Positions 1 to 13,155 of a stretch of 64,000 bases of DNA are shown here, one piece after another. Source of the DNA: Schistocephalus solidus (lineage: Eukaryota > Platyhelminthes > Cestoda > Diphyllobothriidea > Diphyllobothriidae). Positions within the stretch are counted from its first letter, which is position 1. Every line of letters starts with the position of its first letter. The notes beneath the pieces are model-generated. The model was not told where the DNA came from. It searched no databases and worked only from the letters and a program-made list of their open reading frames with translations. A program made the position numbers and the translations under genes. The DNA lies in contig WEDG01004983.1 in the NCBI GenBank assembly GCA_017591395.1, forward strand, positions 186,001 through 250,000. Direction: 5' to 3'.

Positions 1-104
1 AGAGTTAGCCCCAGGGCAAAACGGGACGAGTGAGTTCTGTTACCGATCGTCGAGCACCTACTTTCCATAGCTAATATTCCCGATCGAAACCGGCAAGACA
101 ACTG
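1..104 (+). repeat. SINE head fragment (cut by the left edge)
   Basis: Matches the 5' head of the composite SINE seen at 62908-63003 and 27885-28018, including the blocks ACGGGACGAGTGAGT, CCGATCG and CCCGATCGAAACCGGCAAG. The similarity stops at about 103, exactly where the tRNA-like part begins in the full copies. Confidence 0.7.
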
Positions 105-2670
105 AAGGCTAATTTCACTTATTCCAAAAGCTCCATATTGTCAATTTTCAAAACCAAAATTTTTATTTTTAATTTATGAAATTTGAAGAAAACAGAACTG
201 ACCAGCAAATTCAGATAATGAAGTATAATTTTGTCAGTATTCTCAACAAAAATATATTAAAATATATATGAATCTATAAAACTAATGGCAAAAGAGTACA
301 CATTTATTAGCCATTTTTACGGAATGCGTGTCTTTTGAGCGGTCGAAATTAAACTAATTTAAAAGCCGGTTCCACTGCGTAATCCAACTCTTTTAGGATT
401 ATTTTGCTTAAGAATCATTACGAAAATCTCATCCGTGATCCTTAACAAACCAAAAACATTCCAGTTAAAGTGTGCATGCTAATCGGGTGCAGTTCAACAC
501 TTTAAAGGTTGGCGGATGCGGACGAGCAATCTCATTACGGCTTGCATCCGTGTCGTGCATAATTCTGTGTTCCTGACCACACTAAAATTTCTAAAATCTC
601 AATGGGAAGGAGCAGCACAGTACAGCCATTACTGTGTATATGATTCATAAACATACGAATTTACGAAAATGTATTTTTTTAGCTGTAATTGATACCCGTG
701 GAGCTGACTTCGTAGTAAAAGTATTTTGTAGAAGACATTAACCTCAGCCTCAGATATATGTCTTTCAGTGGGTAGCTTATTCAGTTAAACATTTATACAA
801 TAAAATTCATTAATAAAATACAATTTTCCACAATTCGAAATAAAATTATCCATAGAAAGACGAAGCAATTCAATTTTTTTCGCCGTACCAGTATAAACCT
901 TTTCCAACTTTATTTCCTCCAAAAACGTCCCGACATGAAGTAACAAGTTTAAGGCTTAATGATGAAGGGTTATAAGGTTTCTATTTTTAATGCCTCTTGT
1001 CAGCCATTAGCCTAAGATTACGTATGTTTGTATAATTATTTTTTTATTTGATGCCGAAACTCAATTTTCTATAAAAGAAATGATAGAAACGTAAACGAAA
1101 GAGACTGCATATGAAGTATATCAACTAACATAAATCCTATGGAAAAATCAGATTTGCCGATTTTATAACTAACTTTGTAATATATTTCAATCAAGTGGAG
1201 CTTCTTCAGAGCAAAAACATATTCTAATATTGATTGAATGGTGTTACTAAAAATTAGAGAACAGATAGAGACAAACCAAAAGGAATCTCTATGGTTCATA
1301 ATGAAAAACGGATTATTTTGGTTCATTTTAATATTTAAAGGTAGCTGAAATTCAATAGGTAAATCTTTGATGCCGGATGTATATCTTTGAATAAATAATT
1401 ATCAGATGGAGTTTAAAAAAACATATAACGTTATTAATAGGACGCCACTTTCATACTGCCAAGTGTGAATCCTGTAGCTTTCCTTTATGGTTTCGGTTAA
1501 ACCCTTAAAAGATAATCCTCCGCTCGATATCATTTTAAATCATTAGCAAATCTTTCTTAATGCAATTGTAGGTTGATACGGATTATTTTATTTGCATTTA
1601 ACAGCTTCAAACCCTCCATTTTTAAAGATTATCCTCCTTTTATCCCAATTGTGATTTATTTCCGGTTAAAAGTAGAAAGGCATTAAAATTCTATGTTTTG
1701 TGCAATATAAATTAATAAATATATAAATTAATGCCTACTATTAAGTAAACGTTAAACGTAACCAAGTGTATGCTGCCAATACACTTGCAATGTACATCAC
1801 GAACATAATGGATACGCTACGCACTCAGCAGAATGAGACAGGATCACATTTTATTTACCAAACGGTTCGGGTTAACGCTTTAACGGAATTTTAGGATCAA
1901 TGTTCGATTCTAGAGGTTCAATACTGAAATATTTACGGACTACAGTTGCTTTGCCATTGCATATATACTCAAATTAGTGACATACGCATTTATTCGACAT
2001 GACTGCACGTGGCGCAGTAATTGCTTAGCTGTCCGTAGCTGAGTTGTTACTTGTCACAGCTGTATCACTCGTGTTGACCGTTCATGTGATAATAACTCCG
2101 GAATTAGGGTTTAAGACATGGATAGGAAGGAAAGTGTTCGCCGGTCTCAACTTAATGACAAGTGTCGATTACTGGCGTGATAATGGCTCGACATATTGTC
2201 TCGCTGACACCAACCATGGAGACGGTCCCCTCTGATAAGCCCGCCTCGTGGCTTAATCATCTGTCCAGACAAAGTCTTAACACAAAATATAGAGAGCCTG
2301 ACTGTGCCTGCTAAAAGGCTGTGCGTCAGAGGATAATGAGTCAAGCAGATCGTGCCTCAAGCGTTTGTCACTTTCAGCGTGAAATTAGACCTCGTCAAAT
2401 CAATGCCATTAACTTGCATTTACTGCTGCAACTACTAATTATAATGTCCGAATTGGCCACCATTATGGGGTTGAGCGTAAATCTGAAACGTCAGTCGAGT
2501 CCGACGCTTAGCGACCAAGTCCCTCGCTTCTTACTTGCCTTCTCAATTGTTTCGCTTCAACGCTATCTTGAGTGTTTGCATCGCCCTAATATCGAGTTAT
2601 TTCGAAATAGCCCCGAACTGGTATGACTGTATCCTCTGAAAGTGAGATATGTTTTTGCGGAAAATGAGAT
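105..2670. other. AT-rich non-coding stretch
   Basis: No recognisable gene. The sequence is AT-rich with many stops in all frames. Short open frames at 2044-2235 and 2321-2626 show no family motif. Confidence 0.5.
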
Positions 2671-2797
2671 TCAAAAGACGACTTGGTGAGCATACGCGCT
2701 GCTTTCGATAACTTCTCTTCAGGCCAGTACAGTTATAGAGAAACTGTGGAACAAAGTAAACATTTAACACATGAAATCGATAATATTCGTACGTATT
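2671..2797 (-). mobile_element. PLE family A 3' tail, inverted
   Basis: Minus-strand copy of the family A tail also found at 5040-5158 and 61270-61408. Shared blocks on the minus strand are AATATTATCGATTTCATGT, CTATAACTGTA and CGCGTATGCTC. It sits about 350 bp before the plus-strand PLE body, so the body is bracketed by outward-facing tails. It carries a hammerhead-like core at 2722-2703. Confidence 0.65.
2701..2724 (-). ncRNA. hammerhead-like core, PLE A tail
   Basis: On the minus strand CUGAAGA (2722-2716) is followed by GAAGUUAUC and GAAA (2706-2703). This fits the conserved hammerhead core CUGANGA - helix II - GAAA, with a two-base-pair helix II. PLEs are known to carry hammerhead motifs. 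Helices I and III were not resolved by eye. Confidence 0.45.
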
Positions 2798-3146
2798 TGT
2801 TGGTTACGTGAGAGGTGTGCATAGGGGAAGGATGATACAAAACAGTGTGATAGACGGCAGTGGGTGTTTGGTAGAGCCATTCTAGGGTGAAGGGAGAGGA
2901 AAGAGATTGCACTCGAATAAAGATGGATGAACTACAGCATCATGTGTCAACGCGCTGCCATTCCAGCTACCCGGACAGAAGACGAAAGACAAGAATTTAG
3001 CAGCTATATTCAAACCATAGGAAGAAAATGTGGCGACGCAAAAAGATTGCCACTTCTTCAAAGTGGGCAAGAAATAAAGCCACAATAACGTTTTCCAAAA
3101 ATCCCGATCGGTACGTCTATGCCACTCGATAAACATTGCTGGATAC

Positions 3147-4910
3147 ATTATCCTTAGGTCCAAAATTCTGCTGGCCTCGTCGAAAGCTTAGTCAATTAGA
3201 GTTAAAAACCCAATTCGAGAATCTCTGGGACCGAACTTACAACCTATAGCCCTTCTCCGCAGAGAGCCTTCAAAACATTTAATCAACGCTAGTGAATGCT
3301 AGTTATCAGTCCTTAAACAAGAGACCGCAAATTCGGGGATTGCTTACAAAAAAAACACGTAGAGAAGTTAAAACAGCTTCATGTGAACCAAAACAACCTG
3401 ATAACAAGACCGGATAAAAGAAGAGGCATCGTTATAATGAACAGATCAGAGAATGTAACGAATATGCACTCCATACTATCCGTCCGAAAGAAATTAGGGA
3501 AGTATATAAAGAAAAGGATTGCAGCCATTAAGTAGAGGCACAGTTGACTGACTGCTTAAAAAGAGTCCATGCAGGTGGCTTTCTAAGCGACCGTGACCTC
3601 TTACGCCTCAGACCAGTAGGTACACATATCCCTCGATTCTATGGTCTACCGAAGATCCACAGGGAAGGCTTGCCACTTCGTGCGATTTGATACATGCGAA
3701 ATTCTCCTTATCGTGCCATTGCAAAGTGGTAAGCAGCGAAACTGAAGCCTGCACAACGTCAACTAGCGGCACGTAGCTACAGAGATACCTTTGAATTGAT
3801 TGAAGACGTCAAAGACCTTAATTTAAACAACATGAGGATACTATCTTTGGATGTCTCATCACTTTTCACAAACGTCCCTGTCACTGAGACAGTCGATTAC
3901 CTCTGTGAATTCCTATTGACCATTGAGCAAGAAACAGGAATACCGACAAATGCACTGAAAGAATTATTAGTGAGATGCACTTTAAATGTGCAGTTCCTTT
4001 TTGGCAACCAGCTATACAGACAAATAGACGGCGTTGCTATGGGCTCATCATTTTGACCTCGCCTAGCCGATGTCTTTATGAGAAAGCTAGAGAAATTTCA
4101 GCTAAGCGGACAGATTAATAAACTAAGACACTACGGCCGATACGTCGACGAAATCTTTGCAATTGTCACAGAAGAAACAATTGTAGACAAACTCTTAAAC
4201 ACTGCACATCCATTGATCAAATTTACGTTGAAGATGGAAAGAACATGTTCATTCCCTTTCTTAGACGTCCTTCTAAGCAGAAGACCTGACGGCAGCATCC
4301 GAAGGAGCGTTTATCGAAGAAGAACATGGTCGGGGCACTATACGATTTTTGGCAGTTTCGAACCTCTACAACAGAAACGTAATCTAGTCCGTTGCTTGGC
4401 GCAAAGGGCTAGAAAACTTTACTCGGCAGACAGTATAGAGGAGAAGCTTGGGAAGATCCAGAACCTACTTCGAGAGAACAGATACCTTGATACAAAGCAG
4501 CATGTAGCAAGACCGTTGAAAACTGCTACGTTTAATGTGGAAAAGTGCCCTTTCAAGGGGATGGGGTTAGTGAACTCCTGAAATGACGCCTTAACCAAGC
4601 CGTTACACAAACTTCCCTCTTTTACGAGGCTTCAGATAGTGTGCTCAACCAACACTCTTTTGCGCGGCGAAGGTTAGGATAGGTTGCCGGCTCAGACCAC
4701 CTCCATGAGCATTTATTCATGTAATTGCTCCTGTCGACCTCAGCAAAGCTTTCCGTGTAGTTTTTAAGGTCCCACCTAACTACCCCAAGCCACTGGGTCA
4801 ACGTCTACTAGCAGCAGCAGAAGCGACTGCCATAAGGTTGAAGAAGCTGGTCTTGTGGGCACATAAGTTCCTCGTACAAGCTCCGTGCTTAACTTGGCCA
4901 ACGGTCGCTT
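3147..4910 (+). pseudogene. PLE A reverse transcriptase / GIY-YIG pseudogene
   Basis: The RT core from 3796 to 4581 is open apart from one in-frame TGA at 4054-4056, directly after QIDGVAMGSSF. It reopens as PRLADVFMRKLEKF. Upstream (3147-3795) the frame shifts repeatedly. The endonuclease starts near 4680 with RLPAQTTSMSIYSCNCSC, then jumps to DLSKAFRVVFKVPP. About 150 bp that should hold the Y-x-G and catalytic Arg motifs are missing, as judged against the copy at 60.9 kb. The C-terminal part (QGQRLL-like, AIRLKK, QAP-LTWP) is retained. In function this would be the RT plus nicking endonuclease of target-primed insertion. Confidence 0.8.
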
Positions 4911-5115
4911 ACCTACATGCATTCCCCGCACAATCTCTTTCCTCTGTCTTGCCCTAGATCGGTTCTACCAAACACGTATTGCCGCTTTTCACACTGTTTC
5001 TTATCATCCTTCCCCTATGCACGCCTCTCATATAACCCACACAAACGGACGAACATTATCGATTTCATGTTTTTAATGTCTACTGCGTTCCATCGTTTCC
5101 CTATAACTGTACTGG

Positions 5116-5137
5116 CTTGAAGAGAAGTTATCGAAAG
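5116..5137 (+). ncRNA. hammerhead-like core, PLE A tail (degenerate)
   Basis: UUGAAGA (5117-5123; the first core base is U instead of C), then GAAGUUAUC and GAAA (5133-5136). It is equivalent to the better preserved copies at 2703-2722 and 61355-61374. Confidence 0.35.
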
Positions 5138-5158
5138 CAGCGCGTATGCTCGCCAAGT

Positions 5159-7683
5159 CGTCTTTTGGATCTTTTAATGGGAATTTTCGCAACTCTAAAA
5201 ACAGGATCTATTGATAGACTTGACAGCTTACGTTATTGGCAGATTTGGCACAGGGACAAAGTCGAAGGTGCATGACCTCGACCCCTACAGATTTCTTAGT
5301 GCTCACCTACCACATTCCATCCTAATCTATGTTTTGATTGCAGTGACCATTCTCTTAGAGCAAACAAGATCCAAGGTAATTACGGAGTTTAAAACAGGCG
5401 TACACAGCAGGATTAATTGGTACCAACAAATTTCGTAATGGCTTATAAACTGCAACCCGTCTTTGCATAACACAGATAACGAATGAAAACGGACAACCGT
5501 TTGAATTAACAGCAAATCAATACATCACAGCAAGGGTCAGAGGACAACTTAAAGAACTTTAGGAAAGAAAATGAGAGGGAGAAGCTAAGACAACTAAAAC
5601 CATGAATCATCTAGGGTGAAAATCACTAGGGCAATTGTAGATCTAGTGGTCTAGTTGCTTGCAGAGATTGGGTTTCTCCCTACGTACATACGCCGCTTTC
5701 ACGTAGCGCAAAGTCTGATCTGTTCGTGCCCGAACAAGTACTCGGAGAGCTGTTTAAAGGTCTACGTAGTGACCACACTCTAGTAGATGTTTAGTGATCA
5801 AAGAACGTGGTACTTTATTTTCTTGTTTAAACAATTAGGCCGTCACGAAATTTTATGGTTAGTTTTAAATGCATACCCGGGAAAAAATGCTTCGAATTCT
5901 GGAGTCTCGGTAGAGCTAGTACAAACAAATACGATTGGTACAATTTGCCTGCCCTCCGTGTGAAGTTATAGTGGTATGAGAAATGGGGTTCAAGACGTCA
6001 TTTAGAGAGAAAGTACAAAATTCACTTATTCTTAGCGAAACAAGTGTTTTCAGATCAAATGTGCATTTCCACTGAAGAAACCAGGAAAATGCGGTCCCAA
6101 TTAAACAAATTGATCCTAGAAATATCTTTGGTTGACCTTTTATCTGGTACTGAGGAACCTTCAATGTTGAAACAACTGCAGACAGATCAGTAGGTTTATT
6201 TAAAACCCTTAATAGGAAAAGCTGCGAAAAACATTTTCAACTTGCTATGTCGCATAACAACAGAAAAACTCAAACATTTTCTGACCTTTTATTTCATAAA
6301 AGCATATAAGCAATACTTCACAATTTATGGAGGAGATAAATAAGGCCGAATTCCTTTTTGAAAGGAATTTCTGGTACAGAAATAATGGCTTCTACTTCGC
6401 TGATACTATAAACACTTTTAAATGATGCAAAATACATTTTAAATCTGTACGCGATGACTAAAGAATCCTACGGTCTAGAATTCAATCGATTTCCTCAGAG
6501 GACGCTGAAAACTACTGACATGACAGACACATTACTCCAAACAACTATGCTCTTAGGACTATCGATCAAATAAATCTTTTGAGGTAAAGTTATTATAGCA
6601 AAATGGAGGTGAAGCTTATATGTCTGCTATTAGGTAGGACTGTGAAAACATTATTTTCAACGCACAGGCAAAAGCTTGACTCAATGGACTGCGTTACCGT
6701 CGATATAACCGAAATTACTACTGTTGTTGTGAAGATGGAAACGAAGTCAATGTAACCGAATAAAAAGTTCATTTTTCCAGCCGTCGCGTCTTCTTTCTGA
6801 CTTATGTATCTTTTTGACATGTCATATGATTAGAACAGTCAAACTGTGCATGCTTGTAGCATTTAGGTACGTCTTGTAAGGTGGTATTTCATTCAAAGCA
6901 AACTCTCCGACAGAAAAGCTAATACGAACTGGGAGCATATGGGTTTCTTTCCCTTTGAAAAACCAGATAAGTAGAGTGCCAGCCATCTTGATTATTAAGG
7001 AGCCCATTAGTGCAAAGTGCCATACAGAAATTCCGTCTGATAAACGAAAATAATGAGGCTCAATACGCAGATGCACGATCGTGGTGGTGGTAAACGTAAA
7101 GGGTTCCTGTGATTCCAAAAAGGGGGTTATGATACAAAAACAGGAAAGGTCTTGCTACTTCACTCTAAAGACTACGCTAAGGTCGATGAGACAGCATGAA
7201 CTCTGTGAAATCTTTTAATCGAAAAAGCGTCCGATTATTACTTGTTTACTACGAAGGGAAAAACAACCAAACATGAATTTGGATTTAATTCGTAAACACT
7301 GTGTGAACTTCGTCTGGTAGATCCTTGTTTATTATGTCTGAATTTACGTACATTTTCTACAATCATTAAAACTTATTTTGGAAATTTACTGATATATAGC
7401 TGCTAATTGCTCCGAATGTTAGTTCTTTCACTGAAGCACACTGATTTTAGGCTATGACAAAATCCACTTCAAAATAAACTATCATGGTATTGCTCAGTTA
7501 AAGTGTGGTAAATAATGTGGCATATTCTCCCTCGATATGGATGGCAAGGTCTCTGTTGTTCAAATTCTCTCGTTGCATTGAATCACGTAGAGCCATAGTG
7601 AAGGCGTGTTGCTATCTGGGCCTTGGTGCGACGGCCAATTCTCCACACTGTGGAGCATTTACTAACCTCATGAAAACTTATAT
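5159..7683. other. unassigned stretch with one possible membrane-protein exon
   Basis: No family recognised. The minus-strand frame near 7104-6822 follows an acceptor-like GGAATCACAG and encodes a hydrophobic segment (HFALMGSLIIKMAGTLLIWF) followed by KGK. It could be an exon of a membrane protein or chance; no homologue is recognised. The rest is AT-rich and frame-broken. Confidence 0.2.
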
Positions 7684-7890
7684 GGCCGCCTAAACAAGAC
7701 AGGAAAGGAGATCCGCCTGCATTCCGAATATCTTTATGTCGAACTCTAGAGCGACTGCGATTAGGTTTAATCAGGTTTAGCGTTAAGGTAAGCCTTGTGT
7801 TGGCGTTATGATAAGTAAGGGGTAAGGTTAGTTTTAGTGCTGACTCTATGGTTGGAGTTAGGATTAGGGCTGTGGGTTAGGACTTCGTAA
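7684..7890 (+). repeat. GGCCGCCTAAAC motif plus degenerate TTAGG-type tract
   Basis: GGCCGCCTAAAC at 7684-7695 is followed about 60 bases later by a run of TTAGG/GGTTAG-like words (7757-7882), the flatworm telomere unit in decayed form. The same motif and a decayed CCCTAA tract occur together at 37.36-37.65 kb. Confidence 0.45.
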
Positions 7891-10719
7891 GGTAAAGCGC
7901 TCCAGTTAGGGCACGGGAAGACTTACCCTTCCTGGAGTTTTATGCGGGTTATCTTTAGTACTTGGGTGGGATGTTCTTACTCCCGTATCCTGTTCAGGGG
8001 GCCATATAAGTAATCCTTAACCATGTAAATGACAAGTGTCTGAGTCACTGAAAATGCGACTTAACATTTGGAAAACCGAGTCCAGGTATATGGTCTCACT
8101 AATGTTCAAATCCTGGTCCGAAAAATCTGCAAACAATTTGATATTTCATCTAGCGTTCAAAATTGTTGCGTTTTGTCGTCTAATTTGTCCGACTACGCCA
8201 AAGATGGAATTCCCTTGAGGAACTATATAATTTTGAAGATAATGAATTCGTATCCGGCCGTCGGTCAACTGACAGGGACTACGTGGACGACTGCTCAGTT
8301 AGCGCCATGCTCTGATGCCCCATATAATTTGTGGCCATTTATGCATGAGTTGACTGAACCAGTCACTTTTTATCTTAAAGCCGGGTAGACCAACGTGCAA
8401 AAAAGACACCCGATGAAATATATGGTTTTCATTTTGAACTAGTTGTCAGATTTAAATATTTCAAGGGAAAGTTTCTGAAATATGGACAGAGTTAGGCCGA
8501 AATTGATGCCCAGTGGATTTTGGCTGCAGGTTTGCAACCGTCACCGGTGTCTAGAGCTCTACATGACGAGCTTATTTCTTAAATATTCATGCGTATGCAA
8601 AAGCCATCCTGGTCAGTCTTACTCTACTTATATAGGCATTTGGATTTGTTAAGAAATAACGAAAGATAACTGGAAGCCTTTAATAGCTTTTGCTGACAAG
8701 AAATTTTACAAATGATTTACACAGTCATCTGCTCGAATGAAACAGCTTGACCTCTCTGCACCAGAATTGTGAGTGCATTGCCTGTTATTCAGGAACGATG
8801 AGTGAATCTGCTGTTTTTCTTCTCTCCTCTTATGATTTAAATACTGATGTTGAAATTGGGGAGATAAAGGGGAGTTTAGCTCAAAACCTAATTGAACCTT
8901 CGGTTTTCGGACTTCTTAGAATGAAAGGAGTGAATTACGTAATTGGTCAGAGGATGCTCTCGGGAGATCTAAGAGGACGGCAAAAACAAGCATTAACCGT
9001 ATACATTTTCTGTCCGATAATGGTTCCAGAAATGCAAAATAAATTTCACTGACTATAAATTCTTGTTTAAGCTATTGAATTCATTTTCTGTACAAGTAAA
9101 CAAACTCTCATTCAAGCAAATCAGAAGATACTGCACCGTTGTTATCATCACCATTAATGTGAACTCTTAGTTACTAACATTTCTCGATTGGTAAAAACGT
9201 CCGAGTAATTTGAAATGATATTTAGCTGGATTTAAATGATAATCATATATTTCCTAGCCGATACAAGCCAAAGTATGATGTGGGGAAAATTTAATAGAAT
9301 TGAACTCGACTTCTTAGTTAGGAGATTTCTTATCTTGGTGTTTCGAGTTAAGACCTAAGCCCATTATCGAAGAAAAAAAACAGATTGAATGTTAACTAGC
9401 ATGAACTGCAGCATTGGCATAATACAGATAATGCGCCATCAAACACATGCAATCTTCGACTGATCCCATAAATGATTAGCTGAAATTCTGCAAGGTGCTG
9501 TTGTTTAGGGAATATTATAAAAATGGATTGTAATTTAGATGGTTTTGCTGTGTAATGCCCTAGGTTTTCGGGCATGATAGGATGTTGGCTTTTGAATCCA
9601 CTTCTTTTTGAACACCTGAAAAACGATACACTATAATAATTATTGCTGAAGTTGGAGGTATTTTTGAGTGGATTTCGATGTTATTAAACATTTAAGTGCA
9701 TTCCGCGGAATAAATGCTCAGAAAATATCCTTTTTCGCGCTCTTTCGATAGTCCATTAGTACTAATTTAGTTTTTTACTTGAAGAAATGCAAAGTTTGAT
9801 TTTAGAAATGTTTCCGAATATGAAATTCTGAAGGCCGTACAATGTCTCTTCCAAGCTTATCAAAAGTGGCCGTTTATATCTGCTCCTAACGAAGACTTAC
9901 ATGCCTTGTACCCAGTGCAATATTTTATGAGTCCTAAATGGCATCTTTTTATCGCAAAGAGGACTGCATTTTTGCCTTTTACATGTAGAATGGAAGTTTC
10001 AAACGCCCATGCAATTGCAGATGAAACTCAACATTATTTGGAAATTTGAAAACATTTCTCAAACCTAAATATATGCTTCGTTTAAGCATCCAATTTGATG
10101 AAGTGATTCTCTACCAAATAAGTATAAGAAAGAATAGGTTTGGGCCTGCTGTCTATAAAATATATTTGAATTCATCAGGGCATCGAAAATCGATAAGCAG
10201 TATAAAGTAATTATCTAGTCATTGTTTACATAGAGTAGTTTTTGCAGTAGATTATGCAACATTATTATTATTATTGCACCCTCGCTTGAGTAGTCTTTAC
10301 TTATCACAACCACATATCGGAATATCGCTTAACATTTCCTGACATCACTCACTGACTGTACTTAAATTAACATCTCCAATAATGCCTGCCGATATTCGTC
10401 GGTCAACTGATACCCTGCAGGTGCGGCGTTTGTGGTCGTTGCTGATGAATGACATGATAATTATTGGGTGATTGGACTCGTGTCAGTTCAACAAAAATGG
10501 AGCGAGGACATTCCCGTCCGTATTCAGTGCTTAACTGTGCACGCAGTTAACATTTACTGATCGGGAAATATGGCCAAACGGCGCTCCTAGTTTCATAATT
10601 CACCAGCCAATGGACGAGTTATGCGCACACTAGTAACCAACACTGGATATGAACTCGCAGCCATCATCGATTCGTATTCAGTGCGAACCCTTTGCCTTGT
10701 CGGCATTGTCGTTTGCCTT
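7891..10719. other. unassigned AT-rich stretch with a dispersed repeat
   Basis: No gene recognised; open frames at 8068-8388 and 8747-9052 lack known motifs. From about 9570 to 10260 it shares short blocks with 55.6-56.1 kb and 23.2-23.4 kb (see the separate repeat entries). Confidence 0.4.
10130..10210 (+). repeat. dispersed AT-rich repeat, copy 1
   Basis: Contains CTATAAAATATATTTGAATT and GGGCATCGAAAATC, shared in the same order and strand with 23270-23320 and 56000-56045. Confidence 0.5.
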
Positions 10720-10860
10720 GACTACTACTTCTACTTCTACAAGCCGCTATGCGGCTACTGGTGGGGTCCAAGAGTGAGCCCCAAGGCAGAGTGTGCCGAG
10801 TGAGTTTCGTCAGCGATCGGTTAAAGTTCGTCAATGACTACGATGAAGGTTGGAATACGT
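10720..10860 (+). repeat. SINE head fragment
   Basis: Begins CTTCTACAAGCCGC, with GTGAGCCCCAAGGCAGAG and GTGAGTTTCGTCAGCGATC. It matches the SINE head at 28018-27885 (minus) and 16905-16812 (minus). No tRNA-like part follows. Confidence 0.6.
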
Positions 10861-12845
10861 TAGTTCACTTAATGCTTGGTAATATAACATGGCATTGCCT
10901 GCGTGTTCCCTACCTCTATATTTGTATGCCTCGTTTGGTTGCTTCGAATGCGAATCTCATACGGCGGACGACTAAAACTCCTATTGCAGTACCCCAGTCT
11001 ACTTTTTCTAAGTGTACTTAATTAAAAACGCAAAGTCTACAGTATGTTAGAATAGTGAACCTGTTCGACGGTTATTTAAACGGCCAAATTCTCAGAGATT
11101 GGCTAACATTTGCATATTAAGTTTTCAGTTATTCAATATATTTGAAGATCATCGTATCTGAAATGTTCGACTTGTTTTACTTCAAAGTCCGATATTTTGC
11201 CACTAGACACCTGCCTTAATGCCTCGATAGCCTCTAGAAGAAAAAGTACAAGACAGAAGTTGGTAAAGTCATCCACCTGAAAGAGTAATCTGATGGCATT
11301 GTTACAGCACGTGGATGATTACTGAAGGAGGTTTCGTGATCATGACTGCTAGTGAGGAGCAGAACAGCTTAAAATAGGGGAGGCTGTCACACCCAGTCTC
11401 AGAAATGAGGAGCATAAGCCTCGTTAACATTGGCAGGATGAGATAGCATGAGGTTAACGTTACTACTCAGGAATCAAACCATATTATCATGCTGAGATAA
11501 ATCAATGTCAACATTGTATCAAGAGTGTGGACTTATGAAATAACCCCTTTCCGTAAATGTTTACTTAAGGGAACCTGGAAACTATATGCTAACCGCAGTT
11601 GGCATCTTCTTCATCGAAACTGTAAGTAAAAGCTTCCTCCATAAACACAGCCATATTCCGAAAACACCGCTGAACAACCGACACAATCTTCGCGCCAGCC
11701 AACTATCCGAACAGTGCCATAAACACTGGGTTATCCGCAGTACCAATTTTGACTATATGACGACACAGTTAACCAAAAAATCTCTAAGGAATCATACAAA
11801 ACTTCGGGCATCAGGAGCAATTCACGCAAATTATTAGATAATTGCAAGTTGGTATGAAGAAATAAATCACAGATAATGTGACAGTATGTGAATTCTTTGT
11901 GGTGAAAATGGGTCCGGCAGGACGAAATACTTGCTATCACTTCCACTTAAACCTAAACAGATGGACGAAATCTCAACAGCCTCAGGATTCAACCAGTATC
12001 CGTAATCGCTAGTGCATACGTAGCTATCTGATAAACAGCATAATGCAAAAGAACAACCTACGCAGTGTGAAACACTTGTACTCGAACTGCTATAACTTAG
12101 GTCTCATTATCAGCAACAAGAAAACAATGGTTACAGGAAATTGCAAATTTGATATCCAGAAGACGACAGGGCTTTGATCAGCCAAAGCTAGTCGACTGCA
12201 ACTGCCATCAGATCCTACTCAATGGGATGCTAAGAAATAAGAGCATTGCATTCTTGTCAAGGTTTTTGGTAGAACTGGTGACATAAAAAGCCAACGAACG
12301 CCAAGCAAGAAATATTAGTTAATTTCACTTCAGTTCTTCTCAGAAAATAATGAAAGAAAATTAGGAAAAATTATGCATATTTATATCCTAGAAATCACCC
12401 GTGTTTTCTGTAAAAAAAATGCTAAGACCGCGCTGGAGTATCTTGGTAATGACCATGGATCGGCCTCACTGGATGCTTCCAGACCAGATCAACGTGGACC
12501 CAAAAAATCCGCCTTTCATCTAATAAGACATCACTGTCACCACCAACAGTGCCAATAAAGACCAACCTGACAGCATGCCCACAATCATTACCATCACCTC
12601 TTCCATCAGCTTACTGGACTTCTTTCCCATCTGACCCCATCTCGTGCGAGCAAGCAACAGGCAAATTGAACTGTTCGGACTATTGAGAATCATTTGCACT
12701 GTGGCAAAAAATCTGGTAAATAGGACCTCGACCAGCACCCATAACTTCCGTCTCACCTACACATGCTACTTCAGGATATCCGAAGAGATGGGCTTCCGCT
12801 TAAACCCTCAGTAGAATCGAACTCTCCAGACCCAACATAATATGT
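10861..12845. other. unassigned stretch with a weak RT-like scrap
   Basis: Mostly uninformative. At 12057-12178 the plus strand reads LYSNCYNLGLIISNKKT, resembling the segment after the catalytic box of non-LTR reverse transcriptases (aliphatic-G-L-I-S-x-x-K-T). It is short and unsupported by neighbours. Confidence 0.25.
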
Positions 12846-12894
12846 AAAGAAGAAGAAGGTTGTTCGTTCACCGGAATCATGGCTTTATTCGTCT

Positions 12895-12930
12895 GAACTT
12901 TCGAACTCTTACAGGAGTCCATCGTCAGAG
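12895..12930 (-). ncRNA. hammerhead-like core, left palindrome arm
   Basis: Minus strand: CUGACGA (12928-12922), a U, helix II GGACUC/GAGUUC with loop CUGUAA, then GAAA (12902-12899). All six helix II pairs form, one as G-U. AATAAA follows within 15 bases. Confidence 0.5.
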
Positions 12931-13155
12931 ATAACACAGCAACATAAACGAGTAACATTTATAGGGGGACAGGGGCCAATCAGACAGTAGTGGCGCTAGT
13001 TCGGAGGTGACTACGCAGGGCCCTGTATGCTGGCGCCAGATCGATAAATCGATTGACCGAGTTCTCATCGGAGGCCCAGGCTCCAGACTGGCGCCACTGC
13101 TGTCTGATTGGCACGTGCCCCCTATAAATTTTACTCGTTTATATTGCTGTTTTAT

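Larger units (their letters stand above)
3147..5158 (+). mobile_element. Penelope-like element, family A, degenerate full-length body
   Basis: Nearly complete PLE in coding order. The N-terminal region reads GPKFCWPRRKLSQLEL then QFENLW. The conserved block NNLITRPDKRRGIVIMN is at about 3392-3441. The fingers motif FYGLPKIHREGLPLR follows, then the RT palm LSLDVSSLFTNVPV and QIDGVAMGSS. After that come the catalytic box YVDEIF (4141-4158), the thumb FPFLDVLLSRRPDG and a broken GIY-YIG region. The tail has a hammerhead-like motif. Several stops and frameshifts interrupt it. The second catalytic aspartate of the usual YVDD is Glu here, so the copy would be dead even without the stops. Confidence 0.85.

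Noticed and set aside
12057..12178. Third non-LTR retrotransposon near 12 kb
   Set aside because: Only one 17-residue RT-like stretch; catalytic box not found. Kept as a low-confidence scrap.
13003..13091. CRISPR-like or bacterial inverted repeat
   Set aside because: No array of direct repeats and spacers; the inverted arms are eukaryotic PLE tails.
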